Below are positions 33,073-45,342 of a stretch of DNA of 64,000 nt, piece by piece. Source of the stretch: Strigops habroptila (taxonomy: Eukaryota; Chordata; Aves; Psittaciformes; Psittacidae); the NCBI RefSeq assembly GCF_004027225.2, contig NC_046360.1, positions 1,600,001 to 1,664,000 of the forward strand, written 5' to 3'. The notes beneath the pieces are model-generated. The model was not told where the DNA came from. It searched no databases and saw only the letters and a list, made by a program, of their open reading frames with translations. The position numbers and the translations under genes were made by a program. The stretch's first letter is position 1; every line of letters begins with the position of its first letter.

Positions 33073-33400
33073 TCATAGACTCACAGAGTGGTTTGTGTTG
33101 AAGGGACCTTAAAGCTCATCCAGCTCCAACCCCTGCCACGGGATGGGGCAGCCACAATTGCTCTGGGCACCCTGTGCCAGCGCCTCAGCACCCTCGCAGG
33201 GAAGAGCTTCTGCCTCAGAGCTCATCTCAATCTCCCCTCTGGCAGGTTAAAGCCATTCCCCTTGTCCTGTCCCTACAGGCCCTTGTCCAAAGCCCCTCTC
33301 CAGGTTTCTTGTAGCCCCTTTAGGCACTGGGAGATGCTCTAAGGTCTCCCCGGAGCCTTCTCTTCTCCAGGCTGAACCAGCCCAGCTCTCTCAGCCTGTT
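33073..33400 (-). mobile_element. CR1 LINE 3' fragment, inverted and internally deleted
   Basis: It begins with the reverse complement of the CR1 tail (catagactcacagagtgg, aagggaccttaaagctcatc). It then jumps from the ccctgccacggg motif straight to gatggggcagccac, missing the usual middle of about 80 bases. It extends 5' through the ctctggcaggttaaagccat and caggctgaaccagcccagct blocks, further upstream in CR1 than most copies here. Confidence 0.88.
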
Positions 33401-35824
33401 AAAAGGCTTCAAGAAATAAATATATAGTGGACATAAATGTCCTTGAAAAGTTGTATAATTTGATGTCTGCAAACCTGAGGTCCAAAACACAGCCTGTCAC
33501 ATCTCGTGTATTTTGCATGACTTAGAAGTTAAGCTGCAAAAGAACAGGACTTTAAACTGCTGATCTCTCTAAACCTTCCGTAAGCCTTTTCCCTTCATTC
33601 AGAATATATTTAGCAATGAGAATTTAAAGCAAAGTGAAATGTCAGAGATAAATTCATCCATCAAGTGACTTGACTGGTTCTGAGCGACTGGCTTTGCCGT
33701 CTGTCTAAGATGGCTCAGGGACTGCAAGCCAAATTGCGTCATCTCAGCTGAAGGCCAGGGAAACCATCCCAATTCCTCCTAGAAAGAGGTGCCTCAGGTG
33801 TTTGCAGCCTCCTTTACCTTTTCTAACCAATAACTCCATGCTGGCAAGGAAGGCTTTGAGCCCTATTGAATGCATTACTTGTAAGGTATGTCAAGATCAT
33901 CGCAGGAGCAAACCAGAGCGATTCATTGCAGTGATGGAACCGATGCAAGGCAGCTAAATTTAGCTGCTGACATAAGTTTCAGAGGTGGAGTCTGCAGACA
34001 CGGTGCTGTTTCCGTATAAAGGCTGGGAGATGGATGCTTTGCAGCAGTCGTGCGTCGATGGAGCGGAGGGGAAAATATGTGGGATGGCTGAAACCAGTGA
34101 AATGTGCTTTTGAATCAGTTCTGGGTGTTTTCTGCAAAATGTCATAATCAGGCGTGTTGGGACTGATCAAATAGAAGGACAAACTTCGTTGTGTGCTTCT
34201 TGTTGCTGCAAGAATTTGGTAATAGGGTGTTTTCCTTCACAAAAATTAGAGTTTGTGACATATTTTGACAAGTTGCTAAGCTTGCATCCCTCCAGCTATA
34301 ATTTAAGTCCTGTTTGTTAGAAGGATTTTATTCAGCTGAAGTGAGGAAGATTAGTGTTTACTGTGGAACCAAAGAGCACATGTAAAACCTTGGCCATTCC
34401 TTCTGTTGCTGAAGACTTCAGCCTGAAATTCATGTCATTTCTTCATCATCTTGCACTGTGAGCTGTTGTGATCTAAATGGCTCATTGATCCAGGTTGGGA
34501 TCCGAGGGATTTTTGGAGCATTTCCATCCAAATGTTGAAGGAAGCACTAGTGAATACACTAAAGGTATCATTTCCTTCTGAGTCCATCCTTGGTGACTCT
34601 TCCAGTGCCATATGGAGCAAGCTGTGCTGCAGGAGCATCATCCCTGCAGTGATGATGTGAACCAGGGACCAGCCGCTCGGGTGGCAGTTATTGAATTAGG
34701 TTTCAATCAGATTTCTCAGGGCAAATTTCACTCCATGTCCTCTGTGCATCACTCTCCTTTTAGAGGGATGCCAAAAACCCGCTCTGGTTTCTCTTCCAAG
34801 CTGTTGGGTAGCGGCCGGTACTGCTGCTTTTGCTGCTGTTTTTCAGTCCGTGGTAAAATATCACTTCATGCTCGCCCGCTGTTTTGAGCTAGAAGGAGCT
34901 ACACATACATATATTTTTAGGTACCATTTTCTATGCTCATATTAATAGTCTTTCACAAAGTTTGAAGCCACATGCACAGGATCTCCTCTAAATCAGTGGC
35001 TGTGGGACTGGCAATCGAGCCACTCAGCTCTACCACTGACTCACTGTGTGACCTTCAGCAAGCCACGTACCTATGTGGAAAATATGAATCACAATCTAAA
35101 CCCTCTACACTACAGACTACCTGCTCCAGGCGGCCCCACTGCTTCTGGCTTTCTGCTGCTTTAGCTTTAAAGAGATTGTTTGAAGGAGGAAGGTGGAAAG
35201 TAAGTCGCTGGGCTGGCTGTCGGAAGGGAGGTATTAATGTCACAGTCACTGGTGGTGCAGGGCAGGGATGCAGGTTGCAGCTCTGATCTTTGGGTGGAGA
35301 ACATTTCTTTATCAAGGTGTTGCTCAGCACATAAGAGACTTTCCTACTTGTTGGATCAGTGGTTAAAGTGGTGCCAAAGTTTAACCAATGCTGGATGACA
35401 TTTGTTTGTTTAATTGGTAGCTGCTGTTGGCACCTGATGTTTCCATCAGCTGGAATGTCAGAGCATGACAAGAGTATCTCTAGGAGGTTTTAACACCCAG
35501 CTCTCCCTTACAAGGGGGCAGTTCACACTCCTGTCACAATTCCCTGTGGGAAGAGGAGTGTTTTGCAGCTCAGCTCATCACAACACCCTTATATCTCCCA
35601 GCTCTGAAGCACTATAAGGGTGGTTACCGGTGTGCGGCTCCTCTGGAGAACCAGGAACCCCCAGCACCTAACCACATGCAAAAGAACTCGCCAACGTTGG
35701 CCTAAACGTATGAGGAAGCCGCAGCAGCGTTGGGTTTTGGCCATGTATGGTAAACACTGTGCAAGGCAGGCGCCGCTCGAGCACCGCTGTGCTCCTTGAG
35801 GAACTGAAACACGCGGCCTGCGGG

Positions 35825-35909
35825 TGCCATTGCCCTGTCACTGCCATTGCCATGTCACTGCCATTGCCCCGTCACTGCCTTTGCCCTGAGGGTGGCATTG
35901 CCCTGTGAC
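35825..35909. repeat. 17-bp minisatellite, five units
   Basis: The unit is tgccattgccctgtcac. Units 1-3 are nearly identical and units 4-5 are diverged; a partial sixth follows. Confidence 0.85.
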
Positions 35910-36544
35910 ACTGCCCTGTGTGCCTCAAGGCATCCACTGCAGAGGTATTCACTGTGTTAATAACCATTACCCTCTTTAATTGAACAGCGGAGGTAAAACC
36001 CCTCCTTACAACCCCATTATCCAGCATCCCCCAAAGCAGCCTTACTGCTGCCGCAATGGGGGGGATCTTCGTTTTCAAGCTCTTGTCCTGCAGGTCTCAT
36101 TGGAGGGCGGTTTTTAGCTTGTGCTCCCCTCTTGTCACCGTGTCGCTGTCAAGCCCCAGCGACCGGCACAAGACGAGGCGGTTGTTTCCCTGCCAGAACC
36201 GTGCGCTCTGTGTTCCTCAGCTCATGACGGGGCTGCGCCTCCACCAGCGCTCGCAGGTGCTGGTTTCTTTGCCGCAGCACCCGGACCCTCGCTGTCCCTT
36301 GGCCAGGCCCCCCCCCACCATCACCCGGGTGTCTACAGCGGGACACGCCACCCCTGCTGCGCGGGAGGCGGCTCTGAGGCAGGCTGGGGGCAGCGAGGGG
36401 AAACCGCGGGGCGCCCACCGGGCAGGGGGCTGAGCGCCGGCGGGGAACCGGGAGCCGGGTGCGGAGGTGACGGGATCCGGGGGGACCCCGCTCCGGCCCC
36501 TCAGGGGGCTCCGCGCCCCCCGCGCTGAGGGATGGAGAGCTGGA

Positions 36545-36566
36545 GGGGGGGGGGTGGGGGGGGGGG
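36545..36566 (+). repeat. G-run in the CpG island
   Basis: Two long runs of G are separated by a single T, which is potential G-quadruplex sequence just upstream of the promoter boxes. Exact run lengths may suffer from sequencing error. Confidence 0.8.
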
Positions 36567-36945
36567 TGAGAGCGCGCGACCACGCATGGGCTAGGACCGA
36601 GCCGCCATTGGCTGGACGGGCTGTCACTCACCGAGAGGCCCCGCCCCTCGCGGTGAGGGGCGTGCCCAGCCGCTCTCCGGAGGGAGGCGTGGCCAATGGG
36701 AGGCGGGGCCGTACGTCAGCACCACCCGCCCCGCCCCGCGGCGGTCAGTCGGGCGGCGGCGGCTGGCGGCGGAGGCGGCTCCGCCGGGCTGAGGAGCGGA
36801 CGCGGGGACGCGGCTTGGGATCGCGGTGCGCGGCGCGGCGGGGACCCGGGCGGTGGCGGGGCGGCGCCCTGCGGCGCGGCGGGAGGCGGCGGGCGGGCAG
36901 CGGGCGGGCGGGGAGGCGGCGGTGCCCGTGGGAGGGCGCCGGGCC

Positions 36946-37001
36946 GAGCCGAGCCGAGCCGAGCCGAGCCGTGCAGGGCGGGCGTCCGTCCGTCCGTCCG
37001 T
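36946..37001 (+). repeat. GAGCC pentanucleotide and CGTC tetranucleotide repeats
   Basis: Five GAGCC units (36946-36970) are followed by about four CGTC/GTCC units (36983-37001). They lie downstream of the GC boxes and so probably in or next to the first exon of CORO1C. Confidence 0.85.
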
Positions 37002-40000
37002 GCGGGCTCTTCCTGCGCGGCTGTAGCCGCCGAGCCCTTCCTGAGGGGGCGGCCGCTGTCAGCGCCCGGGCCTGCGGGAGGAAGCGCCCTCCCCGCTTTG
37101 CCTGGGCGGTTGGGCGCGGGGCTTTCCCCCGCTCCCCTCCGTGTGCGGCAGCGGAGCGGCCCGGGGCCGGCAGCCGGGCGGGGAGCGCGGGTCGGCGGCG
37201 GGGCATGGCCGGGGCGCGGCTCCCCGCCGGCGGGGCCGCCCCTGCGCGCCGGCACCTGATGCCCGCCGCAGCCCCGCGCCCGCCTTTGTTCCGCTCGGGT
37301 CTCGCTGGGCTTTTTCCCTCTCGTTTCTTCCATGGCGACGCAGCAGCGGCTCGGTGGCACCGGCGTGTGCGTGTGGCCCCCGGAGCGCCGCGAACCCGCT
37401 GCCACCGTGTGTAACGCTGCAGAGGACAAAAGATGACCGGAGGGTTTAGCTTTGGGGTTTTTTCTATACGCTCCCATTGACCGGGTGCGTGTCACAGCGT
37501 TACCGGTGGCTCCTCCGAACCCGCTGAGGAGATGTGTGGAGTCCTGGGCTCTGTGACATGTTCCCAGGCTTTGTTTTCCTCTGCAGAAAGCCACGTTGTT
37601 TTAATAGCGATGTGTCAAAGGCCAGAATGTAAAGGTTTGTACTTGGCTGAGCTGTGTGAAATGAGCCGCTTCCCTGCTCATGGTACATAGAGAAGCTTCT
37701 GATGTGCAGCGTTCAGCTGCAGTACCCGGGTCTAGACAATGTGATGCTGTGACTGCACAGGAGACAGGTCTAAAAAAGCCCCAAAAGGGCCAGAAAGCTG
37801 GTGGAAACAAAAGTAAAACTGATGGGTGCAGTTTTATTGTCAGTGATATGTGTTAGTGCTGTGGGGCTTTTGCTAGCTGTAGTTTGAGCCCTGTACGTGT
37901 GTGTTTGAGCACATCTGTTCATGCAGGTGTGGAGCGGTACAGGGAAGACCAAAGGATATTGGCAAAATGGAAGCGGGATGTGTTGAATGTTCCAGGTTGT
38001 GGCTGGTTTTTCTGTTTGCTGATACAGATTCTGGTGTAATTTTAGGCCAGGCTGTATCCCGATTACCTGACTCTCGCCTCTGTAAGCGTGTGCAGGAGAG
38101 AAGCTCAGTGCCTGCTGTGAGTGTGGGGAAATGGTGTGAACTGGCACGGTCCATCCTGTGAGAAGCATGTTCATATGTGTGATGGTTACAGAAAGCAGCA
38201 GGTACCTCGTGTGCGAGGCAGGAGAGGATATATTTGATTTTCATTTGAATAATGAGCATTGAATCATCTTTTCTGCTCAAGGAGGGGGGGAAACCAGATG
38301 GCTGTGAACTCCCTGAGACGTTTTATTGCAGCTAATCCTCATGTTTGCTAAAACTGTGTACACAAAGGTAGGAGATCAAATACTGCTGCGATAAAGTCAA
38401 TGTGTGTTTATTTTGTGTATAGGTTTTGAGTATTTTCAGTAGTCAGAGGAAGACTCGATGCACTCGGGTGCCTGTCAGGGAGCGTTTGCTTCGTGTTTGT
38501 TTTAATATAGCACTTCATAACAGTAATTTTTCAATGGTCACTTGTATACAGATTGCTTTAATCAGCATTTGTGTGTCTCTGTTCTCTGTTGGCATTACTC
38601 TGTCTTCTAGTGAGCTGCCTTTTCAAACATCATTGGCTTTTTTCAAGTGAAATCTTCATGCTTATTGCATCTGTCACTTCTGGGATGCACTCCAAGCGAA
38701 AGGCAGAGATTCAGTGTAATGGCAATGAGGAGGAATGCACAGAAGGGTAAAATAGCAGCTTTCCAGAGTGATGCAGCGAAGGCCGCTGCGAGCTCTGCCC
38801 TCAGTAACCGCTCCATGCATCGCGTTCAACTTTAATATTGGGCTTTAATGGTGGCTTCGTAAAATGGCTCATTAAAGCACCACGTTGCGTTTGGATTATA
38901 AGAGAACGGGTGTTATTAGCCTGAATTTGGTTACTGATGCTGAGGACTATGGCTTGGGTGCCAGCTTCCTATTTTGAAGACATGAGCAAAACACTTCCTG
39001 GCCTGAGTCTGCAGCTGGGTGAGGTCATCAGTGCACCACTCCCAGGGCCAGGAATGTCCTTTCAGGCAAACTCACAGGCACATTTTCACTTGACTTTTAA
39101 AGGATGGGTTGGTTTGTTTTGATTATTTTATTTATTTTTTTTTTTTTTGGTCTGAGGCTTTTGTGATCATCTCGGCCCTTCGCTAAGGATGTGTTGGGAC
39201 ACAAACTCACTGAGGATTTGAAGTGCCCCAGTTTAAGCGTTTACAGGGCATTAACAAGAATTAAATGTCTGTCTTGTCTTCTAGCTCTTTCCCTGCTGTC
39301 TCCCCTACCTAATATTTTTGGTCTGCTTGTATTCTGGAGGTTTACTCTGAAATGAATCTGACTGGAAACTCCGTTATGCTGGATGTGTTGAATATACTGG
39401 TGTAGTTGGGAATTGGTTACTGGGCCCTTTCATTCTGTTTGCTAATAAGATTGCTTTGGTCTGTGCTTCAAGTGAGTAACTACACTAAAACTGGATTATT
39501 TGTTTCATTTTGAGGTTTTAATTGCTCAGCACATGACTTTTAGATTATGATATTTTAGATTATAGCGTTAGGCATGTAAAATACATGGGTGACACCAGAA
39601 TTATGCAGCTTCTCAACGTAGTAGTGATAGGTCTGAGGGGCCGCACCAGCAGGTCTGGCTTTGCACTGGAGGACTCTCCAATGCAGAGTCTGGCACTGAT
39701 GGTCCTCAGAGGAGCAAACTGTCTGGAGAGATTCCTAATGGACTACACCAGCTATTAGTTGCATTACAACCATTAGTTGTGCATGTGCCTGTACGGGTTT
39801 GCGTAGTGAATACAAGTCTGATCAGAATTAATGGCTGGATGTGGAGGTAATGATGGAGCCATAAAGCAGGTGACTGTTGGCAAATCATTTTACTTCACAC
39901 CTCTCCCAGGTGGTTCTTCATGCCAGTAAGACGGAGGTCATCTCTTTACAGCACACATCTTGGTAACAAGTCAAAGTGCCTCTGGAATGGAAGAGGCTTT

Positions 40001-43000
40001 TGTGGTGGAATACCATAAAAGATTTTAAATCCTGCTTTCTAAGTCACAAACTTGACAGAGAAATAATGACAATGGTATCTGCTTCTGCCTCCTATGGGGG
40101 AAAAAGACATGTTCTTCTGAAAGCTTCCAGCCTGCTGATGTCTTCATGGTGCTGATAGATAGGTCTTCTTGAGTTAGAGTAAAACATGGGCTCTTTGGCC
40201 ATGTCTCCTCTTCATTTTCCTTTGTTAATGAGTCAGATACCAAGGTAGAACCACCTGCACTGCAGGAAGGACAATAGCATTTCTTCAGCATTCCCACTGT
40301 GCTGCTTCAACGTTATTTGCTTTGTCTTGATCTAGATTTTGTTGATGAAAACAACAAATTTTATATCATGTGCTTTTTGCTATCAGCATATGATGACTCT
40401 TTGAGGTCTGGCTCTCAGCGGGAGAAGCTGGATATGGTTGGATCAGCTATAGTGGCTCTGACATTGAGCTGGGCCTCTCAAGCCACCCTAATTAGGTTTG
40501 TCTTGTTTTCCCTTTTAATAATTGAATTTGAAAAATGGCTGGGAATTAAATTAAAGCAGTGGTGGGGTCTGATTTAAAGCCATTAAGGTTCAGGCTGATG
40601 CGGTCAGTGTGCTGAGATGAGCTCACAGCGCTAGGCTGGAGCGCGGCTGAGCTGTGCCTAAGGCCAAGTGTGCCCTTTAGGAGGGATTGTGGTGTCCCTG
40701 GGGCTCTCCAAATCTTGGCTGGCCAGAGCATCTTTGTGTGTAATCTATGTACAGTTCTTCTTAGTTCAATATTAAGGCAACCATTTCTGCAGCTTTATCA
40801 ACTATACCTGGAGCAGGATTTCATACAACTGTATGGGGATGGTGTGCCTAAAACTACACCTTGTTTGCATCCATGTGTGAACCTAGGCCAAACACTTCAC
40901 CTGCAGCTCCTGGTGTAAGTAGTCCCTGGAAAATGGACTTCGGATCACTCTGGCTGGGGTATTTAGAAATGTGGGAGCTTCCCCTCCCTTCCTCCTCCAT
41001 CCCCTTAGTTCTGCATATAGTCGCCATAGAGACTGTGTCCTGGAGTCCTTGAAAATCCATTGTTTATCTCACATAAATGTATAAACCTGCTGTATTAAAG
41101 CATCACGCTTTGGAGCATCCTGTTCCCGTGCAGATCTGACAGGGGCTTGACATCCTACGGTGCTGCAGGTTTGGGTACTGGATATGCGTCAGGCGCAGTC
41201 GGACAAGCTGATAATGGGTGTGATTAGCACCAGCAGGGATTAGCAGGCAGCAACAAATTCAAGCTGGAGTAAGCACTGCATCCCTTGGGAGCCGGGCAAA
41301 CTGGCAGTGCTGGGCAGATGATCACTTGATATGGAAGGTGGTCATCAGCAGAGGCTCAACAGCGAGGGACTCGCTCAGTGCTAGCATTTCCTCTCCAAGC
41401 TGCCTTTTCTTAATCCCCTTTCACTTTAAATCCCTAAAAACCTCACAGTTTGTTAGTTAATGCTGGAATCTTGAACACCCGAGTGATTCGGGGTGTAAGC
41501 TTGGTGTTTATTTGGTGTTTTCCATCATACAGTGGCCAGGCAGTGTTACAGTTCTTTCTTGCAGTTTCCTGTGTGAAGCGGATCGATACCCTTGTTTCCA
41601 GGTTGGAAACGGGAGGTTCAGTGTTTTCCTCAGGGTCTTGCAGGTACGAGGCTGGGAATACTTGTGGTATATAGTGCTAAGTGGACTTGTTGTTTTACAG
41701 GTGGTTCATCTACTTACACCAGCACCATGTGGATAAATGGCCATTCTTACACTTAGCTTTTTAACTGCTCCTTTCTTACTGCAGTACTTGCATTAATGAC
41801 GCTGTATCTTGGAGGCTGGAGTAAATAGGCACAAAGCTGTCTTGTTCAGAACAGGAGGTCGATTAGAGTGATTTTAAGGTTTATTTTCATTTTTGGACCT
41901 GCAAAGATCAGTTTGTAAGGCAGGAAGAAAATCCATAGCTAGCTTAGGCAAACACAAGTAGCCAGACATACTTCAGCAGTGTGTACCTCTGCGTTAGCAC
42001 GGTGTCAAGTGCAGGCACAAAACACTTCTGGCTGATTGTCATCGTGCCTTCCAGCATCTTTTTCCTGCTTTCTGGAGCAATTTGTTAAAGCTTTTCATAG
42101 TCTTGTTGTTTAAATGTGGGCTACCCTGGCTTGGCCTCCCATTCCGCCATGCTGTGGATGCGCGTGGGTTATCTCTGTCCTCTTCGCTTTGCTCCCTGAT
42201 GTTTCCTTGGGGGTAAAGGTTATCTTTTTGTTCTTTATAAGCAGTGCTTGCCACATTGATCTTCTGGTCTGCTAAGGGAATTCTTAAGCACTATGAAAGA
42301 TCACATAAAAACCACCTGGGGCTTATCTCGGTGTAATACCTCCTGTTGTTTTGGCTGCTCTCCTCCAGAACTGCTGTAAATGCCACAGGGACTCTCAAAG
42401 GGCTGGAAGTGTGGGGTGCACGTGCAGTAGCATGATTGTCAAGCCAACAGGTAAGTAAAGCTTAAAGGTCACCAGGCACAGGCTGTAATTCTTCATGCCC
42501 CTTGGTGAAAACAAGTTCCCCAGCTGAAGAGCAGCCAGCTGCAGGTGCCTGCCCCAGGGAATCAGCCTTCATCCAGTGCTATCAGGGGTGATCCTCCCCG
42601 TCAGGTAGGCAGAGAGCTGCTGTGGGAGGGCTGGGGACAGCGGGTACATCCCTTGTCCTTGGTACAGGGAGCCTGTGGGTGTAGGAAGATGTTTTTCCTT
42701 CTTGCATCTGACATCTTCCTCTGCAGTGTAGCAGGAATGTTTATTAAAGCTGCTTGCTGAACTAAAGACACTTTCCTAAGTCTATTCTGGCCTGTTTAGA
42801 GAGGTGAGAAAGGAGCTCTGTGTTGTATTCATGGTGTGACACCAGCTCACTCAGGTTGCTGCCCTCTTAGCACAGCATGTGGTGGCGGAGGCTCTGCTGC
42901 AGTGTAGGACAGCAGCCTGAAACGGATCAGCGACAAAGAACATCTGTAGGACAGAAGAAATGTGTTTGAACTTGGAACCCTTTGCTCAAACAGATGTTTG

Positions 43001-45294
43001 AGGGGCTGTAATTGGTACCACAAGATAGGGATTTAAAATCAAGTTAGCAGATTGAGCTATCTGGGTTTGAGTTTTAGCCTCCTCCAGTCCCTTCCTCCCT
43101 CCCCCAGCCCTGATTTCAAATTGCATGTTACAGAAACAGGACAGAATGACAATGGTGCTCTTTGAATTATAGGCTGCTTGGCCAGAAGAGCTGGCAGGAC
43201 AGCAAATGGAAATCTGGAGAAATACACACCACTTCCAACTGTGAGAATTGAGATGCATTTTGCAGCTTATTTGCACAGCATGAAAATCTCAGATGTGTTT
43301 GTGTTGTCCAGTCTGAACCTTCTGCGTTCCTCTACGTTGAGGATATTGTCTTCTCTTTGAGAATTAAGCATTATTGGTTTGATTTTGAGACATCAAAAGC
43401 TGTTCACTGTGAGTGTCTCTCACCTATTGGGTGGGTGTTATTGAGCAGCTTGAGAAGTGAAAGTGTCTAACTTGGGCTCCAATTCGGATGAAGGTGTTTC
43501 TCAGGGTATGCCAACCAAGCCCATTCCTACTTTTTGGAGTAGAGCATCTCCATTCAGAATTACAGTGTGATGGACATGCTGGTCTGAGCTCTAATTCCAG
43601 CTTAACCATGACGTTGTCCAGGTCTCTGGTCCATTGCTGCCACAGGGCAGGAAGCAAACTCGATCCACCACAAGAGTGGTGGGTGGCTGCAGTGCCGGTC
43701 CAAGAGGCGCTGCCATTACCCTTGGCCATCCTCCTCCTCCTGATGGCATCCCCCAAGGCAGCGCTGTCCCCTCGGTGGGCTCCCAGCAGGTCTGGGTGCT
43801 GTGCTCCATCCAGCAGGCCAGTGGAGCATTTGTGGTCAGGCAGGGCCATCTGGAGAATGCTGCATCCTCGCTTGGTCAGTCTGACTCACACTTGGCTGCT
43901 CTGTTCGTGAGCCTCGGTTGTGCTGATGTGTTGTTTCTGCTTTATATCTAAATTGGGAGGAATTTGCGTCCCAGCGAACTTAGTGTTTAGAGCAGAGGGC
44001 TTTCTGCAGGTCTTGGATTCCTGATGGTGGCTCTTGGTGCTCCTGAAGAACTGCGACCTGAGACTATTTATCGCCTTAAAACATCTTTCATGTTTGTAGT
44101 TTGTTCCTGTGGATACCACAGCATGTTGTAATGGAGGAATAGAAAACAGTTTAAGTCCTTTGAAGATTTCTCTTTTCAATAAATCTTCCTGTCATTTCTT
44201 TTTTCAAGGAATGATCCCATTAGCTGTAAGCAAGGAGAATCCGTGAAATGTTTCCAATAGTGTCTTAAAGCCACTGGAGTTTAAGAGGAAATGTGCTAAC
44301 CTTAGAAAATACCATGTAATTGGGTTACCTTCATGCCTGCACCTCTTCTTGACTTGTGCAGAGTGGGAAATCCTGCATGTGGTGGTGTTATTTCCCATCC
44401 TTTAGGCTCGCAGCTCCTGGGTACTGCTGTCTGCTTGACTTCTGGCCTCAGTTCATCATCAAAGAGGACGGACTACATCCTCTATCGGGCACTGAGTTTC
44501 AGGTTTAGAGGCGACGGGAGAGCTCCTCTATCACACGTGTAGAAAGACTTTGTGTTTGCTGTTTCTTTCCTTTGGGCACATTTGATTACTTCAAGTTTTA
44601 GGAGATAATGCAGTTGGTTTCTGCTGTTGGCATTGTTGTGTTAGGAAGAAAGTGTGCCTTAGCTGGTTAGTTGGGAAAGGTGGAACCTGACTTGGTGAGG
44701 AATTAATGAAGCTCTGGTGGGGAAGAGCTCTTTCTCCATTTGTAACCACCACCCTTAGCTGGTACTTAGCCCTCACCCAAAACCAGGTTAGAGGAAAAGC
44801 TTGTGATGTGTCTCAGGAATATGGTCTGGAAGAAGCTTGCATGTAACCTTCAAGAGAGCAGAAGAATGCAGCAAATTGGGGTAGCGGCTCTGAACAGATT
44901 GATGCTTCCTTGTTAGCTCAGTTGCACTGATAAGAGAACTAGGTCAGCTCTATGGAGAAAGCATTTTATCTGCATACTTCTCACTGGAATCCTGGTGCTT
45001 GGCTGTTGTAACAGCCCTGCTGACTTGCAGCTCTGCTCAGGGGGTTGTGCTCTCCCTCTCATGTCTTTCACGGGGTCAAAGTGTGGTCTGAAGCCCTGTC
45101 GCTTTCCTCTCTGTGGCATGTGCTGCTCTTACTGGGGGGTGATGCAGTCAGTCCCCAGGGGTGTAAGTAGCATCTTCCATCCTGCTGGTGTAATGTCTCT
45201 GGCTGAAGTTCATAGGGCTGTTGTTCAGCTCTGGAAGCTTATTGCTCCGTCTCTTGGCAGTGGATGAGGATTCAGTGTGTGAAGAAGCATCTCT

Positions 45295-45342
45295 GGTGTT
45301 TATTCCAGTGGAGAAAGTGGTGTTTATTCCAGTGGAGAAAGT
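45295..45342. repeat. 24-bp tandem duplication
   Basis: Two exact copies of ggtgtttattccagtggaga plus aagt lie head to tail at 45295-45318 and 45319-45342. The length is a multiple of three. Confidence 0.9.

Larger units (their letters stand above)
30882..36440. other. Intergenic region before the CORO1C promoter
   Basis: This is mostly AT-rich sequence. It holds the possible 3' UTR of the middle gene, an inverted CR1 copy, a 21-base direct repeat (32929-32949 and 32978-32998) and a 17-bp minisatellite. No further coding exon is recognisable. Confidence 0.5.
36440..37450 (+). promoter_or_regulatory. CORO1C: CpG-island promoter, probably of CORO1C
   Basis: This is about 1 kb of very GC- and CpG-rich DNA. 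Promoter elements include an inverted CCAAT box (ATTGG at 36607-36611), a CCAAT box at 36693-36697, a GC box at about 36698-36709, a CRE-like tacgtcag at 36712-36719 and tandem GC boxes near 36727-36736. There is no TATA box. CORO1C coding begins 16 kb downstream in an exon that starts 5 bases before the ATG, so a non-coding first exon is needed, and this island is the only strong candidate upstream. The donor of that exon was not fixed. The long ORFs through the island are composition artefacts. Confidence 0.75.

Noticed and set aside
36467..37594. Several long ORFs on both strands in the CpG island
   Set aside because: They are Ala/Gly/Pro/Arg-rich frames created by the scarcity of stop codons in GC-rich DNA, and they overlap promoter boxes.
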